DNA of 64,000 nucleotides from Janthinobacterium sp. 67 (GTDB lineage Bacteria; Pseudomonadota; Gammaproteobacteria; Burkholderiales; Burkholderiaceae_D). The position numbers were made by a program, and so were the translations under genes. Below the pieces are notes generated by a model. It saw nothing but the letters and a program-made list of their open reading frames with translations. It searched no databases and was not told the origin of the DNA. Below, in pieces: positions 7,596-16,742 of this stretch; position 1 is the first letter of the stretch; every line of letters starts with the position of its first letter. The stretch spans positions 930,001-994,000 of the forward strand of contig NZ_PGES01000001.1 in NCBI RefSeq assembly GCF_002797895.1, given 5' to 3'.

Positions 7596-8363
7596 ATGGC
7601 AGCAGTGCAAGCAACACAGGATGCCTGGCGCGTGTTCGGCGCGTCCGTCACGGGCAAGGCGCACCTGGATAAAGACATCCCTTGCCAGGATGCGCACGCG
7701 CATGCCGTCGTGGGCGATGTGCTGGTGGCCATCGTCTGCGATGGCGCCGGTTCGGCCCGGCTCAGCGAGCAGGGCGCGCAGTTTGTGGCAAGGCAGACCG
7801 TGCAGGCGCTGGCCGGACGGCTGGAGCAGGGCGCCACCGTGCAGGATTTGCTCGACGGTGCGCTGGCCGGCACCCTGGCGCAGATACGCGCCGCGCTGGA
7901 CGACATCGCCCGCGCCGCCAATGCCACCCTCGATGATTACGCTGCCACAGTCGTGGGCGTGGTCATGGGAGCGGAGGCCGGCTTCTTCTTCCACCTGGGC
8001 GATGGCCTGGGCGTGGCGCAACTGCTTGACGGTAGCGAACTGATCTCGCTGCCCGCCAACGGCGAATACGCGAACGAAACCTATTTTATCAGCGGCGAAC
8101 GCTGGCGCGAACAGCTGCGCCTGTTGTCGATACCCCGGTCCGTGCGCGGCGTCGTGCTGATGTCGGACGGCTGCATGCCCTTTGCCATGGGCAAGAACAA
8201 TGCGGCCTTGTACGCGCCGTTCATGGATGCCGTGCAAGGCTATTTGCGCACGGTCGACAGCGTCGAGCTGGGCAATGAAGCGCTGGCGTCCACCCTGGCC
8301 GACCCGCGCACGCACCAGATCACGGGCGACGACAAGACCCTGCTGCTGGCCTTGCGCGCATGA
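7596..8363 (+). CDS. PP2C-family Ser/Thr phosphatase
   Basis: The 255-residue product has the PP2C metal-site order: CQDA (30-33), VCDGAGSA with D49, HLGDG (133-137), VLMSDG with D191, and a final TGDDKTLL near the C-terminus. It fits the PP2C_2 group paired with cytosolic or membrane kinases. It probably removes phosphates placed by the kinase encoded next. Its TGA overlaps the kinase ATG (ATGA at 8360), so the two are translationally coupled. There is no signal peptide. No strong ribosome-binding site is visible upstream, which suggests coupling to the VWA gene as well. Confidence 0.88.
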   Translation: MAAVQATQDAWRVFGASVTGKAHLDKDIPCQDAHAHAVVGDVLVAIVCDGAGSARLSEQGAQFVARQTVQALAGRLEQGATVQDLLDGALAGTLAQIRAALDDIARAANATLDDYAATVVGVVMGAEAGFFFHLGDGLGVAQLLDGSELISLPANGEYANETYFISGERWREQLRLLSIPRSVRGVVLMSDGCMPFAMGKNNAALYAPFMDAVQGYLRTVDSVELGNEALASTLADPRTHQITGDDKTLLLALRA

Positions 8364-10711
8364 GCCGGAAGCAGGGTGTGACACCGGGCCTGAGTCCGGG
8401 TGGAAAAATTTGGCTCGATAAAGTCCGCAGTTTGGTCTTGGGCAAACTGATTAAAAGCGGCGGCGCGGGCAGCGTGTATCTGCTGCCGGGCGCGCCCACG
8501 CAGGTGGCCAAGCTGTACCACCCGCACCTGGACCGGGCCGCCAATCGGCGCAAGCTCGAGGCGATGCTGGAACTGTCGCCCGAGCTGCCCGACCAGGTGG
8601 AAAACGGCAAGCGCTACGTGCAGATCGCCTGGCCGCAAGCGGCCGTGTTCGACGGCCAGGGCGGCTTTGCCGGCTTCGTCATGCCCTTGCTGGACATGGC
8701 GCAGACGGCCGAGCTGGAACAGATCATGCAGGAGCGGCAAGCGCGCGCGGCCGGCTTGCCCACGGGACTCGGACCCAAGCTGACCCTGGCCGCCAACCTG
8801 GCCGCCGTCATCGATGCGCTGCACCAGCAGCAGCATTACGTGGTCGACCTGAAACCGGTGAACCTGCGCTTTTACCGCGATTCGCTGTACATCGCCATGC
8901 TCGATTGCGACGGTTTCAGCATCCAGGGCCATGCCGAGCGTTTTCCTGCCGAGCAATTCACGGCCGATTACCTGGCGCCGGAATTCCAGCGTAAGGGCAT
9001 GCCGGCGGGCACGGAAATGGCGCAGGACCGCTTCGCGCTGGCCGTCGTCATCTTCCAGTTGCTCAACTTTGGCATCCACCCGTACAGCGGGCGGCCCGGC
9101 AATGCGCAAGTGGCGACCGACATTCCCGGGCGCATCCGCGACGGCTGCTATGCGTATGGCGTCAAACGCCACAAGCAGCTGGCGCCGAACGCGACGAGCG
9201 GCCATGCCTTGATGCCGCCCGAACTGCGCGCCATGTTCGACCGCGCGTTTTCCCCGTCCCCCAAACCCCAGCGGCCCTCGGCGGCCGACTGGGCGCAATT
9301 GCTGCGCGGCTATGCGCAGCGCAGCGGCGGCAAGCTCGTCGTGTGTGCCGCGAATGCCGAACACCAGCATTTTGCGGGCTTCGGCTGCGCCGCCTGCGCG
9401 CGCGACAAGGTCATCGGTGTGGCAGCGCAAGCGTCCGTGCTTGCGCAGCAGCAGATACTGGCGCAGTCCCAGCCTCGGCAGCGCAGCACGCGCGGCGCAC
9501 ACCATACGGCGCCGGGGCAAGCGCCCGTGCGGCTACCGGCAGGCGGTGCGCAGGCCAATGCGGTCGGCATTTCCGGCAAGGGCTGGGCCGTGGTGGTGCT
9601 GCTGATCGTGCTGTTCCTGATCGGCTTTACGGCCTGGACCTCGTCGCCCGATGAAGCCAAGGCCAAGGCCGCCCTGCAGGCGCAAGCGGACCAGGCGGCT
9701 GGCCTGGAAGTATTTCGCTGGCGCTCGCCCAAGGCGGCCGGCTTCCAACCGTCCGATGCGCGCAAGGCCGTGCGCAGCCTGTCGCAAGCGATCAGCAAGG
9801 GCGACGATGACGCCGTCACGCGTGGCTTGCAGCTGTTGTACCGTTCCGGCCAGGAAAAGTCGCCCGGCTACGGCGGCGACAGCACGCAGGTGCGGCTGCG
9901 CGCCTCGTTGCTGGAGGGCCTGGGCTGGGTGCCCGGCTATGAGCCGGCGCTGGTCGCTACCTATCTTGACTTGCTGCAAGCGAACCCGCGCGACCATCTG
10001 GTGGCGGCGGCCATGGGCCGCATGCACCTGAGCCTGAACGAACCGCAGGCGGCGCGCCAGTACTTCGAGCAAGCCGTGTGGGCGCATCCGACGGATGGCA
10101 CGGCCTGGCTGGGCATGGCCGCTGCCGCGCAGCTGCGCGGTGGCGACGAGGGCGATGCCGTCAATCTGGTGGCGCTGGCGCAACTGACGGCTTACCGCTA
10201 CGCCGTGGAGCATGCCTTGCCGGCCGAGCCGGGTCAGCCGGCCGACAATGGCGTGGCGCGCATGACGCAGCGCATGGATCTGAACGCCAAGGTGCTGCGT
10301 CTGGCGCAGCCGGGCGCTTACCAGAAACGCTGGGACAAGGTACTGGCCGAGGGCGCGCTGCTGGCAACCAGGCTGAAGGCCTTGCCGCCCTTGCGGGACC
10401 AGGTCGGCGGCGTACAGCGCGAGACGATGACGACGGTTGCGTATGGCGTGCTGGACGAAAAGCACGAAACGGGTGAAAACCGCTTGACCTTGACCATTAC
10501 CGCCGATGGCACCCTGAGCCATGCGGCGGCCGAGTTGCCGATGGAACCGATGCTCAACAAGGTGCTGCTCGATAGCGTCAAGCGCTGGACCTACTTGCCG
10601 GCCGTGCAGCACGGTCAATTGCAGGAAGCCAAGGTTGTGGTGCTCGTGCGCTACCGCGATGGCCAGGTCAGCTTCGTGCCGGGCGGCGTGGCCGTCACGG
10701 CGGAAAATTAG
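8360..10711 (+). CDS. Membrane-spanning Ser/Thr protein kinase with Zn-binding-like linker and periplasmic TPR/TonB-C-like tail
   Basis: The 783-residue protein starts with a kinase domain: Gly loop SGGAGSV (33-39), Lys51, catalytic VVDLKPVNL with D163 and N168, metal-site variant LDCDGF (181-186) and YLAPEF (204-209). A Cys/His cluster (C329, H335/H337, C343, C346) follows, resembling the Zn-ribbon of TerY-P kinases. A single transmembrane helix lies at about 407-425. The region after it is Ala-rich and TPR-like (about 520-610), and the last 95 residues resemble a TonB C-terminal domain (ITADGTL, VKRWTYLPAV). The predicted layout is a cytosolic kinase with a periplasmic sensor tail. The partner phosphatase and VWA protein are encoded upstream; the MORN genes follow 9 bases after the stop. 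Confidence 0.85.
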   Translation: MSRKQGVTPGLSPGGKIWLDKVRSLVLGKLIKSGGAGSVYLLPGAPTQVAKLYHPHLDRAANRRKLEAMLELSPELPDQVENGKRYVQIAWPQAAVFDGQGGFAGFVMPLLDMAQTAELEQIMQERQARAAGLPTGLGPKLTLAANLAAVIDALHQQQHYVVDLKPVNLRFYRDSLYIAMLDCDGFSIQGHAERFPAEQFTADYLAPEFQRKGMPAGTEMAQDRFALAVVIFQLLNFGIHPYSGRPGNAQVATDIPGRIRDGCYAYGVKRHKQLAPNATSGHALMPPELRAMFDRAFSPSPKPQRPSAADWAQLLRGYAQRSGGKLVVCAANAEHQHFAGFGCAACARDKVIGVAAQASVLAQQQILAQSQPRQRSTRGAHHTAPGQAPVRLPAGGAQANAVGISGKGWAVVVLLIVLFLIGFTAWTSSPDEAKAKAALQAQADQAAGLEVFRWRSPKAAGFQPSDARKAVRSLSQAISKGDDDAVTRGLQLLYRSGQEKSPGYGGDSTQVRLRASLLEGLGWVPGYEPALVATYLDLLQANPRDHLVAAAMGRMHLSLNEPQAARQYFEQAVWAHPTDGTAWLGMAAAAQLRGGDEGDAVNLVALAQLTAYRYAVEHALPAEPGQPADNGVARMTQRMDLNAKVLRLAQPGAYQKRWDKVLAEGALLATRLKALPPLRDQVGGVQRETMTTVAYGVLDEKHETGENRLTLTITADGTLSHAAAELPMEPMLNKVLLDSVKRWTYLPAVQHGQLQEAKVVVLVRYRDGQVSFVPGGVAVTAEN

Positions 10712-10720
10712 AGGAATACC

Positions 10721-12067
10721 ATGAAAATCAAGACCCTATGCGCCGTGCTGGGCGCTTCATTGCTGACTCCCGGCATGGCGCAGGCGGACATCGTGCAGCG
10801 CCTCGTGGTGACCGCCATGGCCGCCGAGCAAGATAGCGAAGGCGGCGATGTGTTCAGTATTGCGGGCACGACCGCCTGTGGCGGCAAGCAGATACGCATG
10901 GATGCCCGATCGGTGAACCTGGACGAGGCGCCATACGAAGCGCTGAAAGCGCGGCTGGCCAAGCAGATCCGCAGCAAGACGCCCATGCTCGTCACCGTGA
11001 AAAATTGCCCCGAGGATCAAAGCGTGCCCATCGTGCGGCAGATCGCCGCCTGCACGCCAGCGGCTTGCGCCGACGGTCGGGCGCGGTTGTACCTGCACGA
11101 GCGCTTCTTCCCCATCGAGCAGGAAAAGGCGCCGAATGTGCTGCTGTTGCCTTTGCCGAAAGGCAAGCTGCCGGGTACGTGGAAGGTGGACATTTACAGC
11201 GTGGCCGGTCACAAGCTGCGCCTGTCGGGCCAGGTCAACCACGCCGATTATGCGCAGGGTGAACTGGTCGGCGGCTACACCTATTATTACCCGGATGGCC
11301 AGATCGAAAAACAGGTGCCGCAAGATGCCAAGGGCCGGCAGCAGGGCGTGGCCAGCAGTTACTATTCTGATGGTACGCTGGAATCGCGCAGCCAATGGCG
11401 CGACGGTATGCCGGAAGGCATGCAGCGCAGCTATCACAGCACGGGCAAGCTGCGCGAAGCTGTGGAATTTCGCAATGGCGGCCAGGTTGACGGCACATTC
11501 GATACCTTTGATGCCAATGGCAAGCTGAAGACACGCCAGACCATGCGCGATGGCAAGCTGGAAGGCGAACTCATTACGTATTTTCCTGACGGTAAAGTTT
11601 CCAGCCGCACGCAAATGAGCAAGGGCAAGTACCACGGTCTGGCCACCTATTACCATCCGGATGGCGCCGTGCGCTCCACCATGACAATGCTCATGGACTT
11701 GCCGGCGGGCGAAGCGCTGGAATTTTATCCAGATGGCAAGGTGCAAACGCGCCAGCAGTATGCCGGGAATGGAGCGCTGCTCAAGGTCCAACGCTACAGT
11801 CCGCAAGGCGTGCTGGTGCTGGAAAGAAACTGGGACAAGCAGCTGCGTGAGCAGGGCACGTCGCGCTCGTGGTACGAGAACGGCAAGCCGGAGCAAGCCA
11901 TCGACTACGTGAACGACCGGCGCGACGGCTGGAGCCGCAGCTGGCACGAGGATGGCAGTTTGAAGGGCGAATGCCAGTATGTGGCCGGCAAGGCCCAGGG
12001 CGCATGCGGCGAAGCGCCGCCAGCGCCGGAACTGCAGCGCAAGGAGCAGGCATGGCGCGCATTGTGA
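10721..12067 (+). CDS. Exported MORN-repeat protein 1
   Basis: The 448-residue protein has a signal peptide (MKIKTLCAVLGASLL, cleavage near AQA-D), a unique N-terminal domain of about 165 residues with paired Cys, then ten MORN_2-type repeats. Repeat signatures include YYPDG, YYSDG, YHSTG, FDANG, YFPDG, YHPDG, FYPDG, WYENG and WHEDG. It is paralogous to the next gene along its whole length. MORN_2 repeats are also found in YwqK-type proteins, but no toxin gene is present. GAGG lies just upstream of the start. As the fourth gene of the VWA/PP2C/kinase operon, it may interact with the periplasmic tail of the kinase; this is inference. Confidence 0.82.
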   Translation: MKIKTLCAVLGASLLTPGMAQADIVQRLVVTAMAAEQDSEGGDVFSIAGTTACGGKQIRMDARSVNLDEAPYEALKARLAKQIRSKTPMLVTVKNCPEDQSVPIVRQIAACTPAACADGRARLYLHERFFPIEQEKAPNVLLLPLPKGKLPGTWKVDIYSVAGHKLRLSGQVNHADYAQGELVGGYTYYYPDGQIEKQVPQDAKGRQQGVASSYYSDGTLESRSQWRDGMPEGMQRSYHSTGKLREAVEFRNGGQVDGTFDTFDANGKLKTRQTMRDGKLEGELITYFPDGKVSSRTQMSKGKYHGLATYYHPDGAVRSTMTMLMDLPAGEALEFYPDGKVQTRQQYAGNGALLKVQRYSPQGVLVLERNWDKQLREQGTSRSWYENGKPEQAIDYVNDRRDGWSRSWHEDGSLKGECQYVAGKAQGACGEAPPAPELQRKEQAWRAL

Positions 12068-13413
12068 AGCATGTGCTGCTTGCAACGCTGCTGTGGCCGC
12101 TGCTGGCCCACGCCGAGATTGAGCAGCGGCAAGTAGTCACCGCGATCAAGGCGACGCCCGACGGCGACGTGCTGACCCTCGCCAGCGACAGCGGCTGCGG
12201 CGGCAGGCAGGTGCTGATGGATGCCGTGTCCGTGGGCCTGGACGCGCAGCAGTACGCCGCCATGAAGCAGCAATTGGCCAAGCTGATACGCGACAAAACG
12301 CCCTTGTTGATGCGTATCAGATCTTGTCCTACGCCAGGTAAGGCGGCTGCGCTCGCCATGCCCGATGTCGGCAAGCTGGGCGGCTGCGAGCCGCAAGCCT
12401 GTGCCGACGGCAAGGCGCGCCTGTACCTGAATCACAATCTGACGCGCGGCGAAGTCAAGGAGCATGCGCGCTATGCGCTGCTCGTCCCGCTGCCGCCAGG
12501 CAAGACGCCCGGCACCTGGCAAGTCGAGGTGGTGCACGCGCGGAAAGGCGAGCCGAAGCGGCTGATTGGCCAGGTCAACGAGCCTGATTACCTGCGCGGC
12601 AAGCTGGTGGGCAACTACAGCATGTACTACCCGCATGGCCAGTTGGAAATGCAGGTGGAGCAGGATGGGCGCGGCGTGCAGCAGGGTGTGCAGACCATGT
12701 ATCGCCCTGAGGGCCAGATTTCCATGCGCAACACGTGGCGCAATGGCGTGCAGGAAGGCGAACAGCGGATCTACCACGATACGGGCAAGCTGAACGAGGT
12801 CAGCCATTACGAGAACGGCGCCCGCGCCGATGGCCTGGTAGAAACGTTCGACACGGACGGCAAGCTGCGCACGCGCGTGACACAGGTCAAGGGCCAGACG
12901 GAGGGCGAGCTGCTGCTGTTCTATCCGGACGGCACAGTGGAAAGCCGCAGCCAGTACGTCAACGGCATCATGACGGGGCCCAGCACCGGCTATTTCCCCG
13001 ACGGCAAGGTGCAGCGCACGGCCAACTACGTAGACGACAAGCCTGTCGGCGACAGCATCGAATATTACCCGGACGGCAAAGTCGCCAACAAGCGCACGCA
13101 CAGCGGCCACTACGTCTTGCGCAGCGAACAGCGCTTCAGCCGGACCGGCGTATTGCTCGTGGACAAACGGTGGAACGCGGGCGGGCGCGAGGAGGGCGCG
13201 TTGCGTTCCTGGTATGCGAATGGCAAACCTCGTCAGTTGATCGAGTATGTCGATGGCGAACGCCAGGGCTGGACCCGGCACTGGCGCGCAGACGGTAGTG
13301 TGGAAAGCGAATGCCGCTATGTGGCGGATGAGGCGCAGGGGGAGTGCACGGGGGCGTCCGCGAAGATGTCGTACACGGAGGATGGAATTGAGTTCGAGAT
13401 GCCGGAGCAGTGA
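12052..13413 (+). CDS. Exported MORN-repeat protein 2
   Basis: The 453-residue product starts MARIVKHVLLATLLWPLLAH with signal-peptide cleavage near AHA-E; AAGGAG lies 6-11 bases before the ATG, and the start overlaps the end of the previous gene by 16 bases. The N-terminal domain aligns with its paralogue (QRQVVTAIKA, SGCGGRQVLMDAVSV, CADGKARLYL, PGTWQVEVV, LIGQVNEPDYLRGKLVG). Ten repeats follow, including YYPHG, YRPEG, FYPDG, YFPDG, YYPDG, WYANG and WRADG. It is the last gene of the five-gene operon. The two MORN proteins probably arose by tandem duplication and may form a pair. Confidence 0.82.
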   Translation: MARIVKHVLLATLLWPLLAHAEIEQRQVVTAIKATPDGDVLTLASDSGCGGRQVLMDAVSVGLDAQQYAAMKQQLAKLIRDKTPLLMRIRSCPTPGKAAALAMPDVGKLGGCEPQACADGKARLYLNHNLTRGEVKEHARYALLVPLPPGKTPGTWQVEVVHARKGEPKRLIGQVNEPDYLRGKLVGNYSMYYPHGQLEMQVEQDGRGVQQGVQTMYRPEGQISMRNTWRNGVQEGEQRIYHDTGKLNEVSHYENGARADGLVETFDTDGKLRTRVTQVKGQTEGELLLFYPDGTVESRSQYVNGIMTGPSTGYFPDGKVQRTANYVDDKPVGDSIEYYPDGKVANKRTHSGHYVLRSEQRFSRTGVLLVDKRWNAGGREEGALRSWYANGKPRQLIEYVDGERQGWTRHWRADGSVESECRYVADEAQGECTGASAKMSYTEDGIEFEMPEQ

Positions 13414-13426
13414 AGCATGTCAATTA

Positions 13427-13487
13427 ACCCAAGACAAGGACTGGGGTCAGACCCGTCGGGTCTGACCCCGGCTCTTTGCCTGAGGGT
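13427..13487. repeat. Dispersed palindromic repeat, copy 2 (core 13443-13469)
   Basis: The core arms GGGGTCAGACCCG and CGGGTCTGACCCC are identical to copy 1, with T instead of A at the centre (13456). The flanks pair imperfectly (ACCCAAGACAAGG against CTTTGCCTGAGGGT). It lies between the convergent MORN2 and nadB genes, where it could work as a bidirectional transcription end, although no T-run follows. Confidence 0.85.
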
Positions 13488-13534
13488 TCGGTGATGCTAT
13501 CGGCTTACAAATAGTCTAGGACCGAGGCGTAACA

Positions 13535-15148
13535 TTAGCGGTGCGGCGGCGTCAGCACGCTGGCGATCGCCTTCGGCAAGGTTTCCGGATAATCGCGGCT
13601 GAAGTGCAGGCCACGGCTTTCGCGGCGCGACAGAGCGCTGTTGACGATCATCGAGGCCACGTCGACGAGATTGCGCAGTTCCAGCAGATCGTGCGTGATG
13701 CGGAAGTTGCGGTAGTACTCGTCGATCTCTTCCTTCAAGAGCGCGATGCGGTGCTGGGCCCGTTCCAGGCGTTTCGTCGTGCGCACGATGCCCACGTAAT
13801 TCCACATGAAGCGGCGCAGCTCGTCCCAGTTGTGGGAAATCACCACTTCCTCGTCCGCATCCGTGACCCGGCTTTCATCCCAGTCGGGCAGATACGGCGT
13901 GCCCAGCTTTTCCTTGCTTTCGATATCCTGTGCGCAGGCGCGGCCGATGACGATGCATTCGAGCAGGGAATTCGACGCCAGGCGGTTGGCGCCGTGCAGG
14001 CCCGTGCATGCCGTTTCGCCCACTGCGTACAAGCCCGGCAAGTCGGCGCGGCCCGCCAGGTCCGTCACGACGCCGCCGCACGTGTAGTGGGCGGCGGGCA
14101 CGATGGGAATCGGCTGCTTGGTGATGTCGATGCCCAGTTCCAGACAGCGCGCGTAGATGGTGGGGAAGTGTTCGATGAGGAATTCGGCCGGCTTGTGGCT
14201 GATGTCCAGGTGCACGTAGTCGAGACCGCGTTTCTTGATCTCGAAGTCGATGGCGCGCGCCACCACGTCGCGCGGCGCCAGTTCGGCCCGTTCATCGTGC
14301 GCCAGCATGAAGCGCGTGCCCGCCGCCGCGCCCGCTTCGGGCGGCAGTTTCAGCAAGCCGCCTTCGCCACGGATGGCTTCGGTGATCAAAAACGATTTGG
14401 CGTATGGGTGGTACAGGCAGGTCGGGTGAAACTGGATGAATTCCATGTTCGACACGCGGCAGCCGGCGCGCCAGGCCATGGCGATGCCGTCGCCGCTGGC
14501 CGTGTCGGGATTCGTTGTATATAAATACACCTTGCCGGCGCCGCCCGTGGCCAGCACGGTGTGCTCGGCGGCAAAGGTCAGTACCTTGCCCGTTTGCTCA
14601 TCCTGCACGTACAGGCCGTGGCAATGCGGTTGGGCGTTGCGCTGGGTCGGCTTCATGCCCAGCTTGTCGGAGGTGATCAGGTCGATCGCGCAATGGTGTT
14701 CGAACAGGCTGATGTTCGGGTGGGCGCGCACTTTTTCTTCCAGGGTCACCTGCACGGCGTGGCCGGTGGCGTCGGCCGCGTGGATGATGCGGCGCTGGCT
14801 GTGGCCGCCTTCGCGTGTCAGGTGAAAACCCAGCTCGGCCGAGGCGTCGCGCGTAAACGGCACGCCTTGCTCGATCAGCCATTCGATGGCTTCGCGGCCG
14901 TGCTCGACGATGTAGCGCGTGGCGCTCTCGTCGCACAGGCCGCCGCCCGCGATCAGGGTGTCTTCGATGTGCTGCTGGTGGCTGTCGCCCGAGTCCAGCA
15001 CGGCCGCGATGCCTCCCTGCGCCCAGTTGCTGGCGCCATCGAGCAGCGCGCGTTTGGAAATGATCGCGACGGTGCGCGTCTCAGCTAAATGCAGTGCAAC
15101 CGATAAACCCGCCAGGCCACTGCCGACAATCGCTACATCAAATTTCAT
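13535..15148 (-). CDS. nadB: L-aspartate oxidase
   Basis: The 537-residue flavoprotein oxidises L-aspartate to iminoaspartate, the first step of de novo NAD synthesis. It shows the N-terminal FAD site [14 protein letters not shown] (6-19), [12 protein letters not shown], the succinate-dehydrogenase-family segment [11 protein letters not shown], and the characteristic [20 protein letters not shown]. Length matches bacterial NadB. Neither nadA nor nadC is adjacent, so the gene stands alone. It converges with the MORN operon and diverges from the exopolysaccharide transferase gene. Confidence 0.95.
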   Translation of the reverse strand: MKFDVAIVGSGLAGLSVALHLAETRTVAIISKRALLDGASNWAQGGIAAVLDSGDSHQQHIEDTLIAGGGLCDESATRYIVEHGREAIEWLIEQGVPFTRDASAELGFHLTREGGHSQRRIIHAADATGHAVQVTLEEKVRAHPNISLFEHHCAIDLITSDKLGMKPTQRNAQPHCHGLYVQDEQTGKVLTFAAEHTVLATGGAGKVYLYTTNPDTASGDGIAMAWRAGCRVSNMEFIQFHPTCLYHPYAKSFLITEAIRGEGGLLKLPPEAGAAAGTRFMLAHDERAELAPRDVVARAIDFEIKKRGLDYVHLDISHKPAEFLIEHFPTIYARCLELGIDITKQPIPIVPAAHYTCGGVVTDLAGRADLPGLYAVGETACTGLHGANRLASNSLLECIVIGRACAQDIESKEKLGTPYLPDWDESRVTDADEEVVISHNWDELRRFMWNYVGIVRTTKRLERAQHRIALLKEEIDEYYRNFRITHDLLELRNLVDVASMIVNSALSRRESRGLHFSRDYPETLPKAIASVLTPPHR

Positions 15149-15353
15149 GACATTTATCTTTTTTTAGGGGAAGCATACTATAGTCCATTTCACATCAATC
15201 GGTAATGTGTTGAGATAAATTCTGCCGGTGAAAGATAGCTGGGGCTGTAGCTTGTGGCGCATCAATGTCTACTTGGAACAGTTCGCCATGATGGCAAGAC
15301 CGGTATCAGGCCGCTATGCGCGCGGCGTGGTGCTTCTTGCCGCAGGGGGAACC

Positions 15354-16742
15354 ATGATCCGCATCTTCAGCCATTATGTCTCGAAAACAGCGTTTATCTT
15401 GCTGTTGCTGGAAATCATGATCCTGCTGCTGTCGGCCACCCTGACGTCCTTGCTGTGGCTGGCGGACGGCAGCCGCGTGCTGCGGGTGAGCGAGCTCTAC
15501 CTGTCGTCTTCGATCTTTGCGCTGGTCATCGTGCTGAGCATGAGTGCGCTGGGCATGTACCAGCACCGTTCGCGCGAAGACATCCGCAACACCTTGCTGC
15601 GCATCCTGCCGTCGTTCGCGCTCGGTTTTGCCGTACTCAGCGTTCTGATCCGTTTTATTCCTTCCTTGCATTTCGGGCGCGGCAGCGTGCTGATCTTCGG
15701 CCTGGGCGCCATCGGCGTGCTGCTGGCGCGCCTGGTGGTGTTCAAGTCATCGCAATCGGCGCTGATGGAAGGACGGCTGATCCTGGTGGGGGGCGGGGCG
15801 CTGGCGCGCGAATGCATGGACCTGGCTGCCAGCAAGATCGGTTTCCATCAGTTTACGGTGGTCGGCTGTGTCAGTGTGGCTGGCGAGCAATGCTGCGTGC
15901 CGGCCTCGGCATTGCTGCCGGCCGGACCGTCCTTGCTGGCCACGGCCCAGCGCCATGCCGCCCATGAAATCGTCGTGTCCGTCAGCGACCGGCGCAATGG
16001 CGCGTTTCCTGCCAAGCAACTGCTGGAATGCGCGCTCGGCGGGGTGAAGGTGATCGACGCGGCCACGTTTTTCGAGCGCGAAGCGTGCCAGATTCGCATC
16101 GATTCCTTGCAACCGAGCTACCTGATCTATGGCGGCGGCTTCGACCAGAGTTTTTTCCGCGCCGCATCGAAGCGCTTGTTCGACCTGGCCGCCAGCGGCG
16201 TCATCTGCCTGGCCGCGCTGCCCGTGATGCTGGTGACGGCCCTGTGCATCCGCCTGGAGGATGGCGGCCCCGTGTTCTATCAGCAAGAACGGGTGGGGCG
16301 CGACGGTCTGCCATTCAAGGTGCTGAAATTTCGCAGCATGCGCTGTGATGCCGAGCGCGACGGCACGCCCATCTGGGCGCTGGCCAACGATGCGCGCATT
16401 ACGCGCGTGGGCAATCTGATCCGCAAGCTGCGCATCGACGAGCTGCCGCAGATGCTCAATGTGTTTCGCGGCGAGATGAGCTTCGTGGGACCGCGCCCGG
16501 AGCGCGCGTATTTTGTCGAACAATTGCAGGAACAAGTGCCGTACTACAACATTCGCCACAACATCAAGCCGGGCATCACGGGCCTGGCGCAGGTGCGCTA
16601 CCAGTATGGCGCTTCCATCGACGATGCCGTCAAAAAATTGCAATACGACTTGTATTATGTGAAAAACAATAGCCTGTTCCTCGACTTGCTGATCCTGCTC
16701 GACACGGTGCAGGTGGTGCTGTTTGGCAAGGGCAGCCGATGA
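15354..16742 (+). CDS. PEP-CTERM/XrtA-associated polyprenyl-phosphate sugar transferase (EpsB type)
   Basis: The 462-residue protein has a hydrophobic N-terminal half with about four to five membrane spans, a nucleotide-binding-like middle part (LILVGGGALARECM) and a C-terminal bacterial sugar transferase domain: KRLFDLAASGV, GGPVFYQQERVGRDG, FKVLKFRSM, IDELPQMLNVFRGEMSFVGP and KPGITGLAQV. It would start lipid-linked exopolysaccharide repeat synthesis by transferring a sugar phosphate to undecaprenyl phosphate. The ATG at 15354 follows CAGGGGGA; an in-frame ATG at 15228 adds a non-hydrophobic extension without homology. Its TGA overlaps the prsK start. With prsK and prsR it forms the module found beside exosortase A clusters. 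Confidence 0.88.
   Translation: MIRIFSHYVSKTAFILLLLEIMILLLSATLTSLLWLADGSRVLRVSELYLSSSIFALVIVLSMSALGMYQHRSREDIRNTLLRILPSFALGFAVLSVLIRFIPSLHFGRGSVLIFGLGAIGVLLARLVVFKSSQSALMEGRLILVGGGALARECMDLAASKIGFHQFTVVGCVSVAGEQCCVPASALLPAGPSLLATAQRHAAHEIVVSVSDRRNGAFPAKQLLECALGGVKVIDAATFFEREACQIRIDSLQPSYLIYGGGFDQSFFRAASKRLFDLAASGVICLAALPVMLVTALCIRLEDGGPVFYQQERVGRDGLPFKVLKFRSMRCDAERDGTPIWALANDARITRVGNLIRKLRIDELPQMLNVFRGEMSFVGPRPERAYFVEQLQEQVPYYNIRHNIKPGITGLAQVRYQYGASIDDAVKKLQYDLYYVKNNSLFLDLLILLDTVQVVLFGKGSR

Noticed and set aside
10721-13413. YwqK-type antitoxin of a toxin-antitoxin pair
   Set aside because: The MORN proteins have signal peptides and a large N-terminal domain, and no toxin gene is adjacent; the operon partner is a kinase system.
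15228-15353. An upstream in-frame start for the EpsB-type transferase
   Set aside because: The extension is not hydrophobic or conserved, and the ATG at 15354 has a proper purine-rich site just upstream.
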